From: Colwellia sp. MB02u-6
GTDB taxonomy: Bacteria > Pseudomonadota > Gammaproteobacteria > Enterobacterales > Alteromonadaceae
Length of the DNA stretch: 64,000 nt
Assembly (NCBI RefSeq): GCF_014077095.1
Contig: NZ_JACGVG010000030.1
Coordinates: 23,998 to 87,997 of the forward strand
Reading direction: 5' to 3'
Below, in pieces: positions 55,641 to 64,000 of this stretch. The position numbers were made by a program, and so were the translations under genes. Positions within the stretch are counted from its first letter, which is position 1. Every line of letters begins with the position of its first letter. Under the pieces are notes generated by a model. It was not told the DNA's origin, searched no databases, and was given only the letters and a program-made list of their open reading frames with translations.

Positions 55641-56708
55641 ATGACTGAATTAAAAAATGATACGTATTTACGTGCGCTATTGCGCCAACCTGTTGATTAC
55701 ACACCTGTTTGGATGATGCGTCAAGCTGGACGTTATTTACCTGAGTATCGTGAAGTGCGCAAAGGGGCTGGCGATTTTATGTCGGTTTGCCGTGATGCTG
55801 ATTTAGCTTGTGAAGTTACCATTCAACCTTTACGTCGCTTTCCTCTTGATGCGGCGATTTTATTTAGTGATATTCTAACTATTCCTGATGCTATGGGTTT
55901 AGGTCTGTATTTTGAAACAGGCGAAGGACCTAAATTTGAACGGCCAATTACCTGTAAAGCCGATGTTGATAAAATTGGTATTCCAGATCCTGAAGGCGAA
56001 TTGCAATACGTTATGAATGCAGTACGCACGATTAAAAAAACGCTGAACGGTGATGTACCCCTAATTGGGTTTTCTGGTAGCCCTTGGACCCTTGCCACTT
56101 ATATGATTGAAGGTGCTAGTTCCAAGGCTTTTACTAAAATCAAAAAGATGATGTTCTCAGAGCCAAAAACATTACACTTATTATTAGATAAATTAGCTGA
56201 CTCAGTTATTTTATACTTAAATGCCCAAATTGCTGCAGGTGTGCAATCGGTAATGGTATTTGATACTTGGGGTGGTGTTTTATCCCCTCGAGACTATAAA
56301 GAATTTTCATTGCAATATATGGCGAAAATTGTTGATGGTCTAACTCGTCATAACGATGGCCGCCAAGTGCCAGTGACATTATTTACCAAAAATGGTGGTA
56401 TGTGGTTAGAAGATATTGTTGCAACAGGTTGTGATGCGGTTGGTCTTGATTGGACCATTGATATTGAAAATGCTAAAGCGCGTGTTGGTGATAAAGTGGC
56501 ACTGCAAGGTAATATGGACCCATCAATGCTATACGCGCCATTACCGAGAATTGAGCAAGAAGTGTCAAAAATATTAGCAGGCTTTGGTGAGGGTGGCACT
56601 GGGCATGTATTTAACTTAGGTCACGGTATACATCCAGATGTAAACCCAGATCATGCGGGCCATTTTATTGAGTCGGTTCATCGTTTGAGTAAGCCATATC
56701 ATCGATAA
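55641..56708 (+). CDS. hemE: Uroporphyrinogen decarboxylase
   Basis: Cytoplasmic haem-synthesis enzyme converting uroporphyrinogen III to coproporphyrinogen III. The 355 residues show the signatures [20 protein letters not shown] (about 20-39) with the substrate-binding Arg, and [16 protein letters not shown] (about 144-159). The C-terminal [19 protein letters not shown] is diagnostic. A TAGAAT -10 lies at 55604-55609 and a GGAG box at 55624. A strong terminator follows at 56773. Confidence 0.98.
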   Translation: MTELKNDTYLRALLRQPVDYTPVWMMRQAGRYLPEYREVRKGAGDFMSVCRDADLACEVTIQPLRRFPLDAAILFSDILTIPDAMGLGLYFETGEGPKFERPITCKADVDKIGIPDPEGELQYVMNAVRTIKKTLNGDVPLIGFSGSPWTLATYMIEGASSKAFTKIKKMMFSEPKTLHLLLDKLADSVILYLNAQIAAGVQSVMVFDTWGGVLSPRDYKEFSLQYMAKIVDGLTRHNDGRQVPVTLFTKNGGMWLEDIVATGCDAVGLDWTIDIENAKARVGDKVALQGNMDPSMLYAPLPRIEQEVSKILAGFGEGGTGHVFNLGHGIHPDVNPDHAGHFIESVHRLSKPYHR

Positions 56709-56772
56709 GCTGTACTTGTTAGTAATATTATTTTTGCTTTGTTAGCGTAAAGTAATTTAGTTTATTGTATCT

Positions 56773-56798
56773 AAAGGAGCCTGAGGCTCCTTTTTTTT
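56773..56798 (+). terminator. Intrinsic terminator of hemE
   Basis: AAAGGAGCC (56773-56781), loop TGA, GGCTCCTTT and seven further T. Typical rho-independent terminator. Confidence 0.92.
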
Positions 56799-56963
56799 GC
56801 CTTGAAATTATAATGTAATGACCTACCTGTAAAATTCAGCTAGTCAGTTTCTAATCAGTTGCTAAATGGGGTTAAAACAGATTTTTTATATATTTAGGCT
56901 TTGGTTATCACTTTTAGATTAAGGTATGCTGAGCTAGTAAATTGATTCTAAATGGACATGAGA

Positions 56964-57458
56964 ATGATCAAAAACAAAAACTTTTTATCTCTGTTGGCAA
57001 TAACCTTATTACTCAGTGCTTGTGGTAGTAGCTCAACCGATAAGGATGACGCTAAAGCAGATAAAGCTAATGAGACAATAGCGCAAACTGGCCAGGAAAC
57101 TAGTACCCAGCAGTTGGAGACTACACTTGTTGAGGCACGGGTAAATACTAATAAAGTATTAACAGGTCATTATATGGAAGACACAACAGATAAATTGAAA
57201 GAAGGATTTAATGGCTGGCAGCTTGGCCGTGTAAATTTTTTAAACTTAGAAGGTGGCTTTTATGGCATTATTACCGATTCAGGCAGAAAATTATTGCCAA
57301 TGAATATGGCCAAAGAGTTTGCGCAAAATGGGGCTATTGTTCGTGTCAAAGGCAAAGTAAAAGATGTGATGACCATTCAACAATGGGGTACACCTTTTAT
57401 GATTACCGATATTGAGCTTATAAAACCAGACAATAAAACCAATGACGTCGACATGTAA
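56964..57458 (+). CDS. Uncharacterised lipoprotein
   Basis: Starting at ATG 56964 (MIKNKNFLSLLAITLLLSAC) the protein has a lipoprotein signal with lipobox LSAC and about 164 residues; ATG 56952 would add four residues. A Ser/Asp/Lys/Thr-rich linker (about 20-60) precedes a compact domain (about 75-155) with GFNGWQLGRVNFLNLEGGFY and GAIVRVKGKVKDVMTIQQWG, an OB-fold-like pattern. No family recognised. It is a single gene between hemE and a convergent phosphatase. Confidence 0.7.
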   Translation: MIKNKNFLSLLAITLLLSACGSSSTDKDDAKADKANETIAQTGQETSTQQLETTLVEARVNTNKVLTGHYMEDTTDKLKEGFNGWQLGRVNFLNLEGGFYGIITDSGRKLLPMNMAKEFAQNGAIVRVKGKVKDVMTIQQWGTPFMITDIELIKPDNKTNDVDM

Positions 57459-57515
57459 CCTTAATTAAGCAGCGGTAACAGGCAAGTGACTAGTTATCTT
57501 CAGTTTATCGGTAAG

Positions 57516-58007
57516 TTATTGGCAAATAAGTGGCTGAGTAAATAACGTTAAGGTTTTCCCCTGATCACTGACTTGTATTTGATACAGGTTACGATATTGT
57601 TGTTCGGTAAGCTCTGCTACATCGAATTTACTGAGTAATGCCGACAATTGTCGCGTAGTGTTACTGTGACCTACTACTAAGACATTTTCTTTTTGTTTAA
57701 GTAACTTCTGTGCAAACTGACTCAGTTCTTTTGGCAAATATTGTTGTATGGCGAGCTGTTGCTGTTTAGCAATGGGCGCTGCTGTTGCCATGGTACGTCG
57801 GTAGGCTGTGCTATATACATGTTTGATTTGTGTGTGCTCAAGCATAGTCGCAATTTGCTCTGCTCTTAATTGACCACAAGGGGTTAATTTAGGATCATTC
57901 AGCACAGCTTGTTTTTCTGCATGTCGAACTAAGTAAATACTAAAGCTATCTGTAGCAAGCGTTGGTAAAACAAAAAAATACAGCGCAACCAGTAAAGGAT
58001 ATTTCAT
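57516..58007 (-). CDS. Exported histidine phosphatase family protein
   Basis: The 163-residue protein has a signal peptide (MKYPLLVALYFFVLPTLA, then TDSF) and a histidine-phosphatase fold: the RHG motif is LVRHAEKQ (about 26-33), with HVYSTAYRRTMATAAP and the second catalytic His in VVGHSNTTRQL (about 118-128). It belongs to the phosphoglycerate-mutase-like group of small periplasmic phosphatases. Substrate is unknown. It lies 75 bp from the sthA end on the same strand. Confidence 0.87.
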   Translation of the reverse strand: MKYPLLVALYFFVLPTLATDSFSIYLVRHAEKQAVLNDPKLTPCGQLRAEQIATMLEHTQIKHVYSTAYRRTMATAAPIAKQQQLAIQQYLPKELSQFAQKLLKQKENVLVVGHSNTTRQLSALLSKFDVAELTEQQYRNLYQIQVSDQGKTLTLFTQPLICQ

Positions 58008-58081
58008 AATGTTTTCACTTTTATGTCCATAAAAATATGGATTAAAGGCAAAGCGATAGAAGCCTTGCCCTTGGCTTGTGT

Positions 58082-59524
58082 TTAAAAAAGTCGATTTAGA
58101 CCATTTAATGCTGCCACCCTAAAGGCTTCTGCCATTGTCGGATAGTTAAAGGTCGTTTCCACAAAATATTCAATGGTATTGCCACCATTAGTTTGTTGCA
58201 TGATGGCTTGGCCAATATGTATGATTTCTGCAGCATTCTCACCAAAACAATGAATACCTAAAATCTCTTTGGTTTCCCGGTGAAAGAGAATTTTTAATGA
58301 GCCGACTAGGTTATTAGATATTTGTGCCCTGGCTAAATGTTTAAATTGCGCGCGGCCCACTTCATATGGAATTTTGGCTGCTGTTAGCTCTTGCTCAGTT
58401 TTACCGACAGAGCTAATCTCTGGAATGGTATAAATACCCGTCGGAATATCTACAGTAAGTTTTGCTTTACCATTGCCATCAAGCATTGCGCTGGCGCAAA
58501 TTCTCCCTTGATCAAATGCTGCACTGGCCAAACTCGGATAGCCAATAACATCACCCACTGCAAAAATACCTTCCACGTCGGTTTGATAAGTATCGCTAAC
58601 TTTCAATTGCCCACGCCCATCTGCCTTTAAACCCGCATTCTCAAGTTTTAAATCTGCGGTGTTACCTGTGCGACCATTGGCAAATAATAAGCAGTCGGCG
58701 CGCATCTTCTTCCCCGACTCTAAATGGACAATAACTGAATCTTTACTGGTCTCAACACGTTCAATTTGTTCGCCGTGGCGAATAACAACGCCGTTATTCC
58801 ATAAATGATAGCTTAATGAATCTGACATTTCGGCGTCTAAGAATGACAGAAGGCGATCACGAGTATTGATCAGGTCTACTTTGACTCCTAAACCGCGAAA
58901 AATACACGCGTATTCGCTACCTATCACACCCGCACCATAGATAATTATTTGGCGTGGCGAATGTTCAAGCGATAAAATACTGTCTGAGTCATAAACTCTC
59001 GGATGCGAAAAATCTACATTATCCGGATGATAGGGACGAGAGCCGGTGGCAATTACTATTTGTTTGGCTGTGATAATATCGATTGAACCATCAATACGTA
59101 ATACTTGGATGGTGTTTGCATCAATAAATGATGCTTCACCGTAAAAATGTTTAACTTGATTACGGTTATAAAAACCGCTGCGCAAATTGACTTGTTTACG
59201 AATAACGGCAGATGCGTGACTTAAAATATCTTGAAAGGTTAATTGCTTGGCATGTTGTCCGGCATTAAATAGCGGATTAGAGTTATATTCAATGAGTCGG
59301 CTAACCGATTGACGTAACGCTTTTGATGGAATAGTGCCCCAATGAGTACAGCCGCCACCAACATTATGATAGCGTTCAATAATGGCAACACGCTTATCAC
59401 GCTTAGCTAAGTTCATGGCAGCGCCTTCGCCACCAGGCCCTGTACCTATAATAATAGCATCAAAATCATAGCTTTTAGCAGCGCTTTTTACTTGCTTATT
59501 TTCAGCTTGTGCTTGTTTAGTCAA
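58082..59524 (-). CDS. sthA: Soluble pyridine nucleotide transhydrogenase
   Basis: FAD enzyme that balances NADPH and NADH in the cytoplasm. The 480 residues show the FAD-binding [15 protein letters not shown] (about 27-41), the redox-site equivalent [17 protein letters not shown] in which the second Cys of the usual disulfide is replaced (CTHWGT, typical of SthA), the NAD-binding [14 protein letters not shown], and the dimerisation domain (about 360-475). It is 14 residues longer at the N-terminus than E. coli SthA. Confidence 0.96.
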   Translation of the reverse strand: MTKQAQAENKQVKSAAKSYDFDAIIIGTGPGGEGAAMNLAKRDKRVAIIERYHNVGGGCTHWGTIPSKALRQSVSRLIEYNSNPLFNAGQHAKQLTFQDILSHASAVIRKQVNLRSGFYNRNQVKHFYGEASFIDANTIQVLRIDGSIDIITAKQIVIATGSRPYHPDNVDFSHPRVYDSDSILSLEHSPRQIIIYGAGVIGSEYACIFRGLGVKVDLINTRDRLLSFLDAEMSDSLSYHLWNNGVVIRHGEQIERVETSKDSVIVHLESGKKMRADCLLFANGRTGNTADLKLENAGLKADGRGQLKVSDTYQTDVEGIFAVGDVIGYPSLASAAFDQGRICASAMLDGNGKAKLTVDIPTGIYTIPEISSVGKTEQELTAAKIPYEVGRAQFKHLARAQISNNLVGSLKILFHRETKEILGIHCFGENAAEIIHIGQAIMQQTNGGNTIEYFVETTFNYPTMAEAFRVAALNGLNRLF

Positions 59525-59593
59525 CGGTTAACCCTTTAATTCCTGCTTTAAGGAGAAAAATTTTAGCAGGAATTAAATCTAAGGTAACTGTTT

Positions 59594-60712
59594 TTATGCT
59601 AGCTTTTCTACCATATTTTGCCAGCTGCGCTGTTGCTCAGCTAATCTTCGCTTAATTTCTTGGTATTGCGCCATGACCTCTGAATTTTCAACATCAGCCA
59701 GTAATTGGTCACGTTTACTGGCAACTAACGCTTTACGTACAGCATAAAATTCGTTGATCTTATGAATTAGCTCATCGTACTCATGTTGCAATCTTTCTAG
59801 CATCTGCTCTGCGTCTGGGTGGGCCGCTATCTTTTGTTGGCTACGTAATAAAACCATTGATAAACGTGCCTTTTCAATTTTATCTTCAGGTGTCACACGT
59901 AACTTTGACGTCAGTTTTAAGTGAGCGCAGCCTTTAATTAACCATTTTGTCGGATCAAACTGCCACCAACGAATACCATTACGATAGTCGTTTTCGAAGA
60001 TATGATGGTAGTTATGGTAACCTTCACCAAAAGTAAAAAAGGCTAGAAAGCCATTATCACGAGCGGTGTTTTTTTCAGTATAGGTTTGCTTACCCCAGAT
60101 ATGTGCTAATGAATTAATGAAAAAGGTGGTGTGGTGACTTAACACTAAACGTAAAAATCCAAGCAATAGTAGGCTATTAATTATATCACCATGCCATAAA
60201 CCAAATAAAATAGGGACACCGAAGTTCATTAATATGGTCAGTAGTAAATAGTGTTTATGTTGCCAAACCACCACCGCATCTTTTTGTAAATCGCGCACGT
60301 TGTTATAGTTATTGTAGTGCTCAGGTTGATGATCTCTTAGCATCCAGCCGATGTGTGAGTGCCAAAAGCCCAACTTTGCGGAATAGGGGTCAATATTATT
60401 TTTATCAACATGTTTGTGATGAATACGATGATCAGAACACCAATGTAAGGCACTATTTTGCAAAGCAAATGCGCCACCCAGCGCGTAAATCACTCTCAAT
60501 GACCAATGAGCTTGGTAGGTTTTATGGGACCAAAGTCGGTGATAACCGGCCGTAATCGACATACCGCAATAGATAAAACAAATCGTTGCTGCGGTGATTT
60601 CTGTGGCGTCAAAGCCATGAGTGAATGCACGGTAAGGTACTGCTATGGCAGCAAATAAAAAGGTAATGCTAAATACAAAAACATTTAACCAAATAATAGG
60701 TGGTTTATTCAT
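59594..60712 (-). CDS. Acyl (delta-9 type) fatty acid desaturase
   Basis: Membrane di-iron desaturase that introduces double bonds into fatty acyl chains. The 372 residues have four membrane helices and three His boxes: HRLWSH (about 61-66), HRIHHKH (about 95-101) and HNYHH (about 235-239). The C-terminal about 100 residues form a charged coiled coil not part of the core enzyme. Divergent fabR is adjacent and a FabR-like operator lies at its promoter, consistent with unsaturation control for membrane fluidity. Confidence 0.92.
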   Translation of the reverse strand: MNKPPIIWLNVFVFSITFLFAAIAVPYRAFTHGFDATEITAATICFIYCGMSITAGYHRLWSHKTYQAHWSLRVIYALGGAFALQNSALHWCSDHRIHHKHVDKNNIDPYSAKLGFWHSHIGWMLRDHQPEHYNNYNNVRDLQKDAVVVWQHKHYLLLTILMNFGVPILFGLWHGDIINSLLLLGFLRLVLSHHTTFFINSLAHIWGKQTYTEKNTARDNGFLAFFTFGEGYHNYHHIFENDYRNGIRWWQFDPTKWLIKGCAHLKLTSKLRVTPEDKIEKARLSMVLLRSQQKIAAHPDAEQMLERLQHEYDELIHKINEFYAVRKALVASKRDQLLADVENSEVMAQYQEIKRRLAEQQRSWQNMVEKLA

Positions 60713-60734
60713 TGATTGTCCATCTAAGGTTAAT

Positions 60735-60754
60735 CACCGAAAATTTTTTCGGTG
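60735..60754 (-). repeat. Perfect inverted repeat in the desaturase 5' leader
   Basis: CACCGAAAA-TT-TTTTCGGTG: a 9-bp perfect stem with a two-base centre, 22-42 bp before the desaturase start. It overlaps the end of the FabR-like operator by five bases. In RNA it would be a hairpin close to the ribosome site; in DNA a second operator. Confidence 0.6.
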
Positions 60755-60768
60755 TACACATGTACGCT
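60750..60768. promoter_or_regulatory. FabR-type operator at the desaturase promoter
   Basis: Read on the minus strand AGCGTACATGTGTACACCG. The AGCGTACA start and TGTACA core resemble the palindromic site of the fatty-acid regulator FabR in E. coli (fabA/fabB) and the DesT-type sites. It lies 38 bp upstream of the desaturase and 169 bp from fabR. Confidence 0.6.
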
Positions 60769-60936
60769 ATTTTTAACTTTACTCGATGCGGAGTCAAGTG
60801 TTGATGGCGATTTTTTAGCGAACATAAAGAATACAAATTAGAATATCACTGAGTGGTTAACATCTATTAACTAGTAATATTAACTATTTTCAGTATCATA
60901 TCAAGCTGGTTACAGGCTGAAATAATTACTAGGTGC

Positions 60937-61599
60937 ATGACGATGAGCGGTATTCGAGCATTACAAAAAGAAAAAACACGTCGACAACTCATCGATGCCG
61001 CTTTAGGGCAACTCAGTAGTGAGCGAAGTTTTTCTAGCCTAAGTTTACGTGAAGTAGCAAAAGAGGCAGGCTTAGCGCCAACCTCATTTTATCGCCATTT
61101 CTCTGATATGGATGAACTGGGTTTAACCTTAGTGGATGAAGCGGGCTTAACCTTGCGTCAATTAATGCGTCAAGCAAGGCAGCGTATTGACAAAGGGGGG
61201 TCGGTGATCCAAATTTCTGTGCGTACGTTTATGGAGTTCATTGAAAGTAACGGCAATATTTTTCGCTTGTTACTACGTGAGCGTTCAGGCACCTCGAAAG
61301 CATTTCGTGCTGCAGTTAATCGTGAAATTCGTTATTTTACGCTCGAGCTGTGTGATTATTTACAACAGGCTAATAAACTTGATGCTGAAGTGGCCTATCT
61401 GCAAGCAAATGCTGCGGTAACCATTGTTTTTAGTGCCGGCTCTGACGCACTAGATTGTGATAAAAAAGATTTAGCAGAATTAGCACAACGAACAATTAAA
61501 CAGCTCAGGTTTATTGCTCGTGGTGCATTTGAAATTGGCGTAGGTAATAAAAATCGCAGCGAACAGCGCAGTAGTAGCGCTAAAGACGAGACAAAATAA
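60937..61599 (+). CDS. fabR: Fatty acid regulator FabR (TetR family)
   Basis: Represses unsaturated fatty-acid genes in response to acyl chains. The N-terminal [19 protein letters not shown] and helix-turn-helix [19 protein letters not shown] (about 42-60) closely resemble FabR of E. coli, as does [20 protein letters not shown]. Length is 220. The ATG at 60943 has an AGG box at better spacing than 60937; both give the same protein but for two residues. Divergent from the desaturase with a candidate operator between. The 3' end overlaps the convergent trmA by 20 bp. Confidence 0.96.
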   Translation: MTMSGIRALQKEKTRRQLIDAALGQLSSERSFSSLSLREVAKEAGLAPTSFYRHFSDMDELGLTLVDEAGLTLRQLMRQARQRIDKGGSVIQISVRTFMEFIESNGNIFRLLLRERSGTSKAFRAAVNREIRYFTLELCDYLQQANKLDAEVAYLQANAAVTIVFSAGSDALDCDKKDLAELAQRTIKQLRFIARGAFEIGVGNKNRSEQRSSSAKDETK

Positions 61600-62674
61600 C
61601 ACCTGTTTCTATATGGTGGGTATAAGGAAATTGGTCAAATAGAGCAAAATGCTCAATTTTATGGGTTTTAACCAATTCAGTTAAGTTATCATGGAGTGTC
61701 TCTGGATTGCATGAAATATAGATAATGCGCTCAAAGCGACTCACTAATTCAACACTATCAGGATCTAGCCCTGCTCTAGGAGGATCAACAAGCACAGTTT
61801 GATAATTGTAACTGGTCAGATCAAAACCTTGTAATCGCCGAAATACCCGTTCACCATTCATCGCCTGACTAAAGTCCTCACTCGCCATTCGCACGATATC
61901 AACATTGTCTAGTTTGTTAGCCACAATATTAATCTGTGCAGACTTGACTGACGTTTTTGATATCTCTGTGCCTAATACCCGATCAAAGTTTTCCGCCAAA
62001 GCAATGCTAAAGTTACCGTTACCACAGTAGAGCTCAATTAAATCACCACCAACATTTTTAGTGGCTTGTTGGGCCCAAAGCAACATCTTTTCATTTACCT
62101 TAGCATTAGGTTGAGTAAAGCTATTTTCAACTTGCTGGTAATGAAATTCCTTGTTATTCAATGTTAATGTTTCCATAACAAAGTCTTTGTCTAAAACCAC
62201 TTTTTGCTTGCGAGCTCGACCAATAATATCAACAGGAGCGATTGTCGATAACCGAACTTTTAATTGCTGTGCCTGCTCAATCCATTCTTCATCTAACTGT
62301 TTATGATAAAGCAAACTAATCAATACTTCGCCACTAACAGTTGATAGGAAATCAACCTGGAATAAACGTTGACGCAATACTTCGTTAGTTTTTATATCCA
62401 CTAATAGTGCCAACATAAATTGATTTATAAGCACACTGGCAACAGGAAAGTCATCAACCCGATATTTTTCTTTTGTTTCACTGTTAAACATAATGTAATA
62501 CAGATCATCACCGTCATGCCAAACTCTAAACTCTGCACGCTGGCGATAATTTAAGCTTGGCGAGGGAAATATTTCAAATGCGGGTAATTCAAACTGAGCA
62601 AAATTCTCTGTAATATTTTGCTGTTTTTCGTCAAGCTGCTGTTGATAATTATCGGGATGGATATGACTAAACAT
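61580..62674 (-). CDS. trmA: tRNA (uracil-5-)-methyltransferase TrmA
   Basis: Methylates U54 in the T loop of tRNA with S-adenosylmethionine. Motifs are [17 protein letters not shown] (SAM site), [11 protein letters not shown], the catalytic Cys in [10 protein letters not shown] and HHIETGVIL at the end. The ATG at 62674 ([14 protein letters not shown]) gives 365 residues, matching E. coli (366); a longer frame to 62812 has an unrelated extension. It is convergent with fabR and the 3' ends overlap by 20 bp, an order also seen around fabR in enterics. Confidence 0.97.
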   Translation of the reverse strand: MFSHIHPDNYQQQLDEKQQNITENFAQFELPAFEIFPSPSLNYRQRAEFRVWHDGDDLYYIMFNSETKEKYRVDDFPVASVLINQFMLALLVDIKTNEVLRQRLFQVDFLSTVSGEVLISLLYHKQLDEEWIEQAQQLKVRLSTIAPVDIIGRARKQKVVLDKDFVMETLTLNNKEFHYQQVENSFTQPNAKVNEKMLLWAQQATKNVGGDLIELYCGNGNFSIALAENFDRVLGTEISKTSVKSAQINIVANKLDNVDIVRMASEDFSQAMNGERVFRRLQGFDLTSYNYQTVLVDPPRAGLDPDSVELVSRFERIIYISCNPETLHDNLTELVKTHKIEHFALFDQFPYTHHIETGVILSRL

Positions 62675-62936
62675 TGAAATACCTTGTTGAAAGTGGAGGT
62701 CGTTAATTGATGATGAAGTCGAGACTTTAGCGATTAGCCTGCTTTTGTTTATTAAACAACGATTGTATCTTAGGAGCACTGGCTTATTAATCACAGCCGC
62801 TAATGAAGCCACTATTTTATAGACTATATATAAGCGTTGATAGACTTTGTGGTCAGTAATATTAAAATATTTGAGTTTAATATTATCAAACGCATAAAGT
62901 AATTCCCCCTATTGCTTATATATAGTAGCAAAACAA

Positions 62937-62971
62937 AAAGCCTGTAAACTTATCATTTACAGGCTTTAATA
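62937..62971. terminator. Bidirectional intrinsic terminator between trmA and the RRM gene
   Basis: AAAGCCTGTAAA (about 62938), loop of about 7 bases, TTTACAGGCTTT. On the minus strand it ends in T residues after the stem, so it ends the RRM transcript; it lies about 100 bp past the RRM stop. Confidence 0.82.
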
Positions 62972-63066
62972 TGACTAGTGAGTAAGAAAGTTAAACTACT
63001 TCTGTAAGTTTTATACTCTTTTACTACTTAATTGGTCGGTTCTAACAATCACGTTATGCTGAGGTT

Positions 63067-63513
63067 TTATTCAACAATTTGCTCTGGTCGTTCTTTTGCT
63101 TCACGAACTTTTAATGTTCTTTGCTGAAATTCACTATCATTCAATGATAAAACCGCTTGCTCTGCATCTGCGGCTGATATTTCAACAAAACCAAATCCGC
63201 GTCTTTTTCCAGTATGTTTATCTTTCATCAATCTTACTGATTGAACTTGACCATACTCAGAAAACAACTCTCTTACTGCGGCTTCGTTAGCTCTATACGG
63301 TAAATTGCCAACATAGAGTGTGCTAATGCTTGTATCAGCTTCTTGTACATTTGTTTCGGCTTTTCCAATTAAGGGCGCGATAAATGCACAAACAAAAGCA
63401 ACAACGGCAATACTCATACTTGTTAATTCGAATACACTACTGTTAGCTAAAAAATATATAGTAACAGAAAATACTAACGCAACAATTAGCGTTAATGCTT
63501 GAGGAGACTTCAT
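63067..63513 (-). CDS. Membrane-linked RRM RNA-binding protein
   Basis: The 148-residue protein has two N-terminal hydrophobic segments (about 7-24 and 31-49) and then one RRM domain (about 65-140): RNP2 LYVGNLPYR and RNP1 KRRGFGFVEI are both intact. Such glycine-poor single-RRM proteins are widespread in gammaproteobacteria and often cold-induced; the RNA targets are unknown. The membrane helices are a notable extra. The stop is followed by the terminator at 62937. Confidence 0.88.
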   Translation of the reverse strand: MKSPQALTLIVALVFSVTIYFLANSSVFELTSMSIAVVAFVCAFIAPLIGKAETNVQEADTSISTLYVGNLPYRANEAAVRELFSEYGQVQSVRLMKDKHTGKRRGFGFVEISAADAEQAVLSLNDSEFQQRTLKVREAKERPEQIVE

Positions 63514-63895
63514 AATGGATACCTAATTATTATTTTATAAAAACTTAACTTGCAATTCTATGTTACCCACCTTTTGGTAATGTGCAAGAATAAGTGTGAT
63601 TTTCATGCAATTTAATCAGGCAAGTATCTATTAAGACTATTAACAGTAAGATTTGCTACCAGTAACCACTATAGAATAGCTCTTTAGTTAATAATCTTGT
63701 CTATTATGGCTATTGTAGTCTCCTTATATAGAGGAGAAGTTATAAACCTTGTGATTAAGCAATAAAAAGAACCAGATTTTCATATGACTTTATACTACTC
63801 GAATGCTATTTGAACGCTCTTAGGTCAATAAAAGCACCAGCTGTGCAATTAAAAAGCAAACAGTCATTTAATCGTAATTTAATTGATATTAAGGG
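63514..63895. other. Gene-free stretch before the terminal promoter
   Basis: About 380 bp without a coding frame. It includes the region upstream of the RRM gene (minus strand) and A/T-rich sequence before the strong plus-strand promoter at 63896. No repeat seen. Confidence 0.35.
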
Positions 63896-63930
63896 TTGAC
63901 GTGAAGCGAGAAATCTCTAGAATGCGCTCC
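63896..63930 (+). promoter_or_regulatory. Strong rRNA-type promoter at the window edge
   Basis: TTGACG (63896-63901), 16 bases, TAGAAT (63918-63923), then GCGCTCC as a G+C-rich discriminator. An A/T-rich UP-like stretch precedes it. This combination is typical of stable-RNA promoters in gammaproteobacteria. The transcript runs out of the window, so the gene itself (rRNA or tRNA) is not seen. Confidence 0.75.
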
Positions 63931-64000
63931 AGTTCCAAGGGGTAACCCAAACGAACGGTTATAATGAGTTATCTAATCTAGCCTAGGCTGATTAAGTTAA

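Noticed and set aside
1..64000. Defence island, prophage, integron or toxin-antitoxin module
   Set aside because: Every long open frame was assigned to a household, envelope or secretion function, or to a hypothetical without neighbours of that kind. Nothing matched such systems.

Overview
The window looks like chromosomal DNA from a marine gammaproteobacterium of the order Alteromonadales, most likely Colwellia or Thalassotalea-like. The basis is A+T-rich DNA, gammaproteobacterial gene orders (hslVU-ftsN-priA-rpmE; hslO-hslR-gspC..N-yrfG-nudE-cysQ; yheU-yheT-yheS-yheV-slyX-fkpA; sthA-fabR-trmA), a complete type II secretion operon, and marine or cold-associated genes such as a DUF3494 ice-binding protein and an acyl desaturase. 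The genus is inference. I saw no prophage, insertion sequence, CRISPR array, tRNA or rRNA gene. The last 100 bases hold a strong rRNA-type promoter that fires out of the window.

Layout. 0.35-9.6 kb: protein quality control, division and replication (DUF971, hslU, hslV with a sigma-32-type promoter, ftsN, priA, rpmE, dnaB, alr). 9.7-17.2 kb: accessory genes, including an AhpD-like protein and a TetR regulator that share operator geometry, YjbQ, CheX, DUF6702, and two decaying genes: an N-terminally deleted, frameshifted M1 peptidase and a membrane-protein gene with three -1 frameshifts. dusA and a 32-residue membrane ORF behind a palindromic promoter follow. 17.3-23.1 kb: a sulfurtransferase, a compact phage-shock module behind a sigma-54 promoter, and a PCuAC/DUF2333/outer-membrane-barrel operon. 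23.3-27.9 kb: a large secreted M36 metalloprotease with a GlyGly-CTERM-like tail, then a lipoprotein.

27.9-43.6 kb: redox and heat chaperones hslO/hslR, the gspC-N type II secretion operon (12 genes), yrfG, nudE, cysQ. 43.7-52.7 kb: YceI, YheU, YheT, a 43-residue membrane protein behind an FNR-like promoter, a Sel1 protein, ABC-F YheS, YheV, a TPR protein, SlyX, a WD40 lipoprotein, FkpA. 53.3-55.6 kb: a G+C-richer PEP-CTERM ice-binding protein and a 1.2 kb gap with an orphan minus-strand terminator. 55.6-64 kb: hemE, a lipoprotein, a histidine phosphatase, sthA, desaturase, fabR (with a FabR-like operator at the desaturase promoter), trmA, an RRM protein.

How they fit together. The secretion operon could export the M36 protease, whose C-terminal signal is typical of type II substrates. 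FabR and the desaturase form a membrane-fluidity unit. The phage-shock module answers envelope stress, which secretin expression can cause. No clearly new multi-gene system was found. The most promising undescribed items are two tiny membrane proteins behind recognisable regulated promoters, the unusual psp module, the TetR operator pair, and the decaying 13.4-15.5 kb segment.
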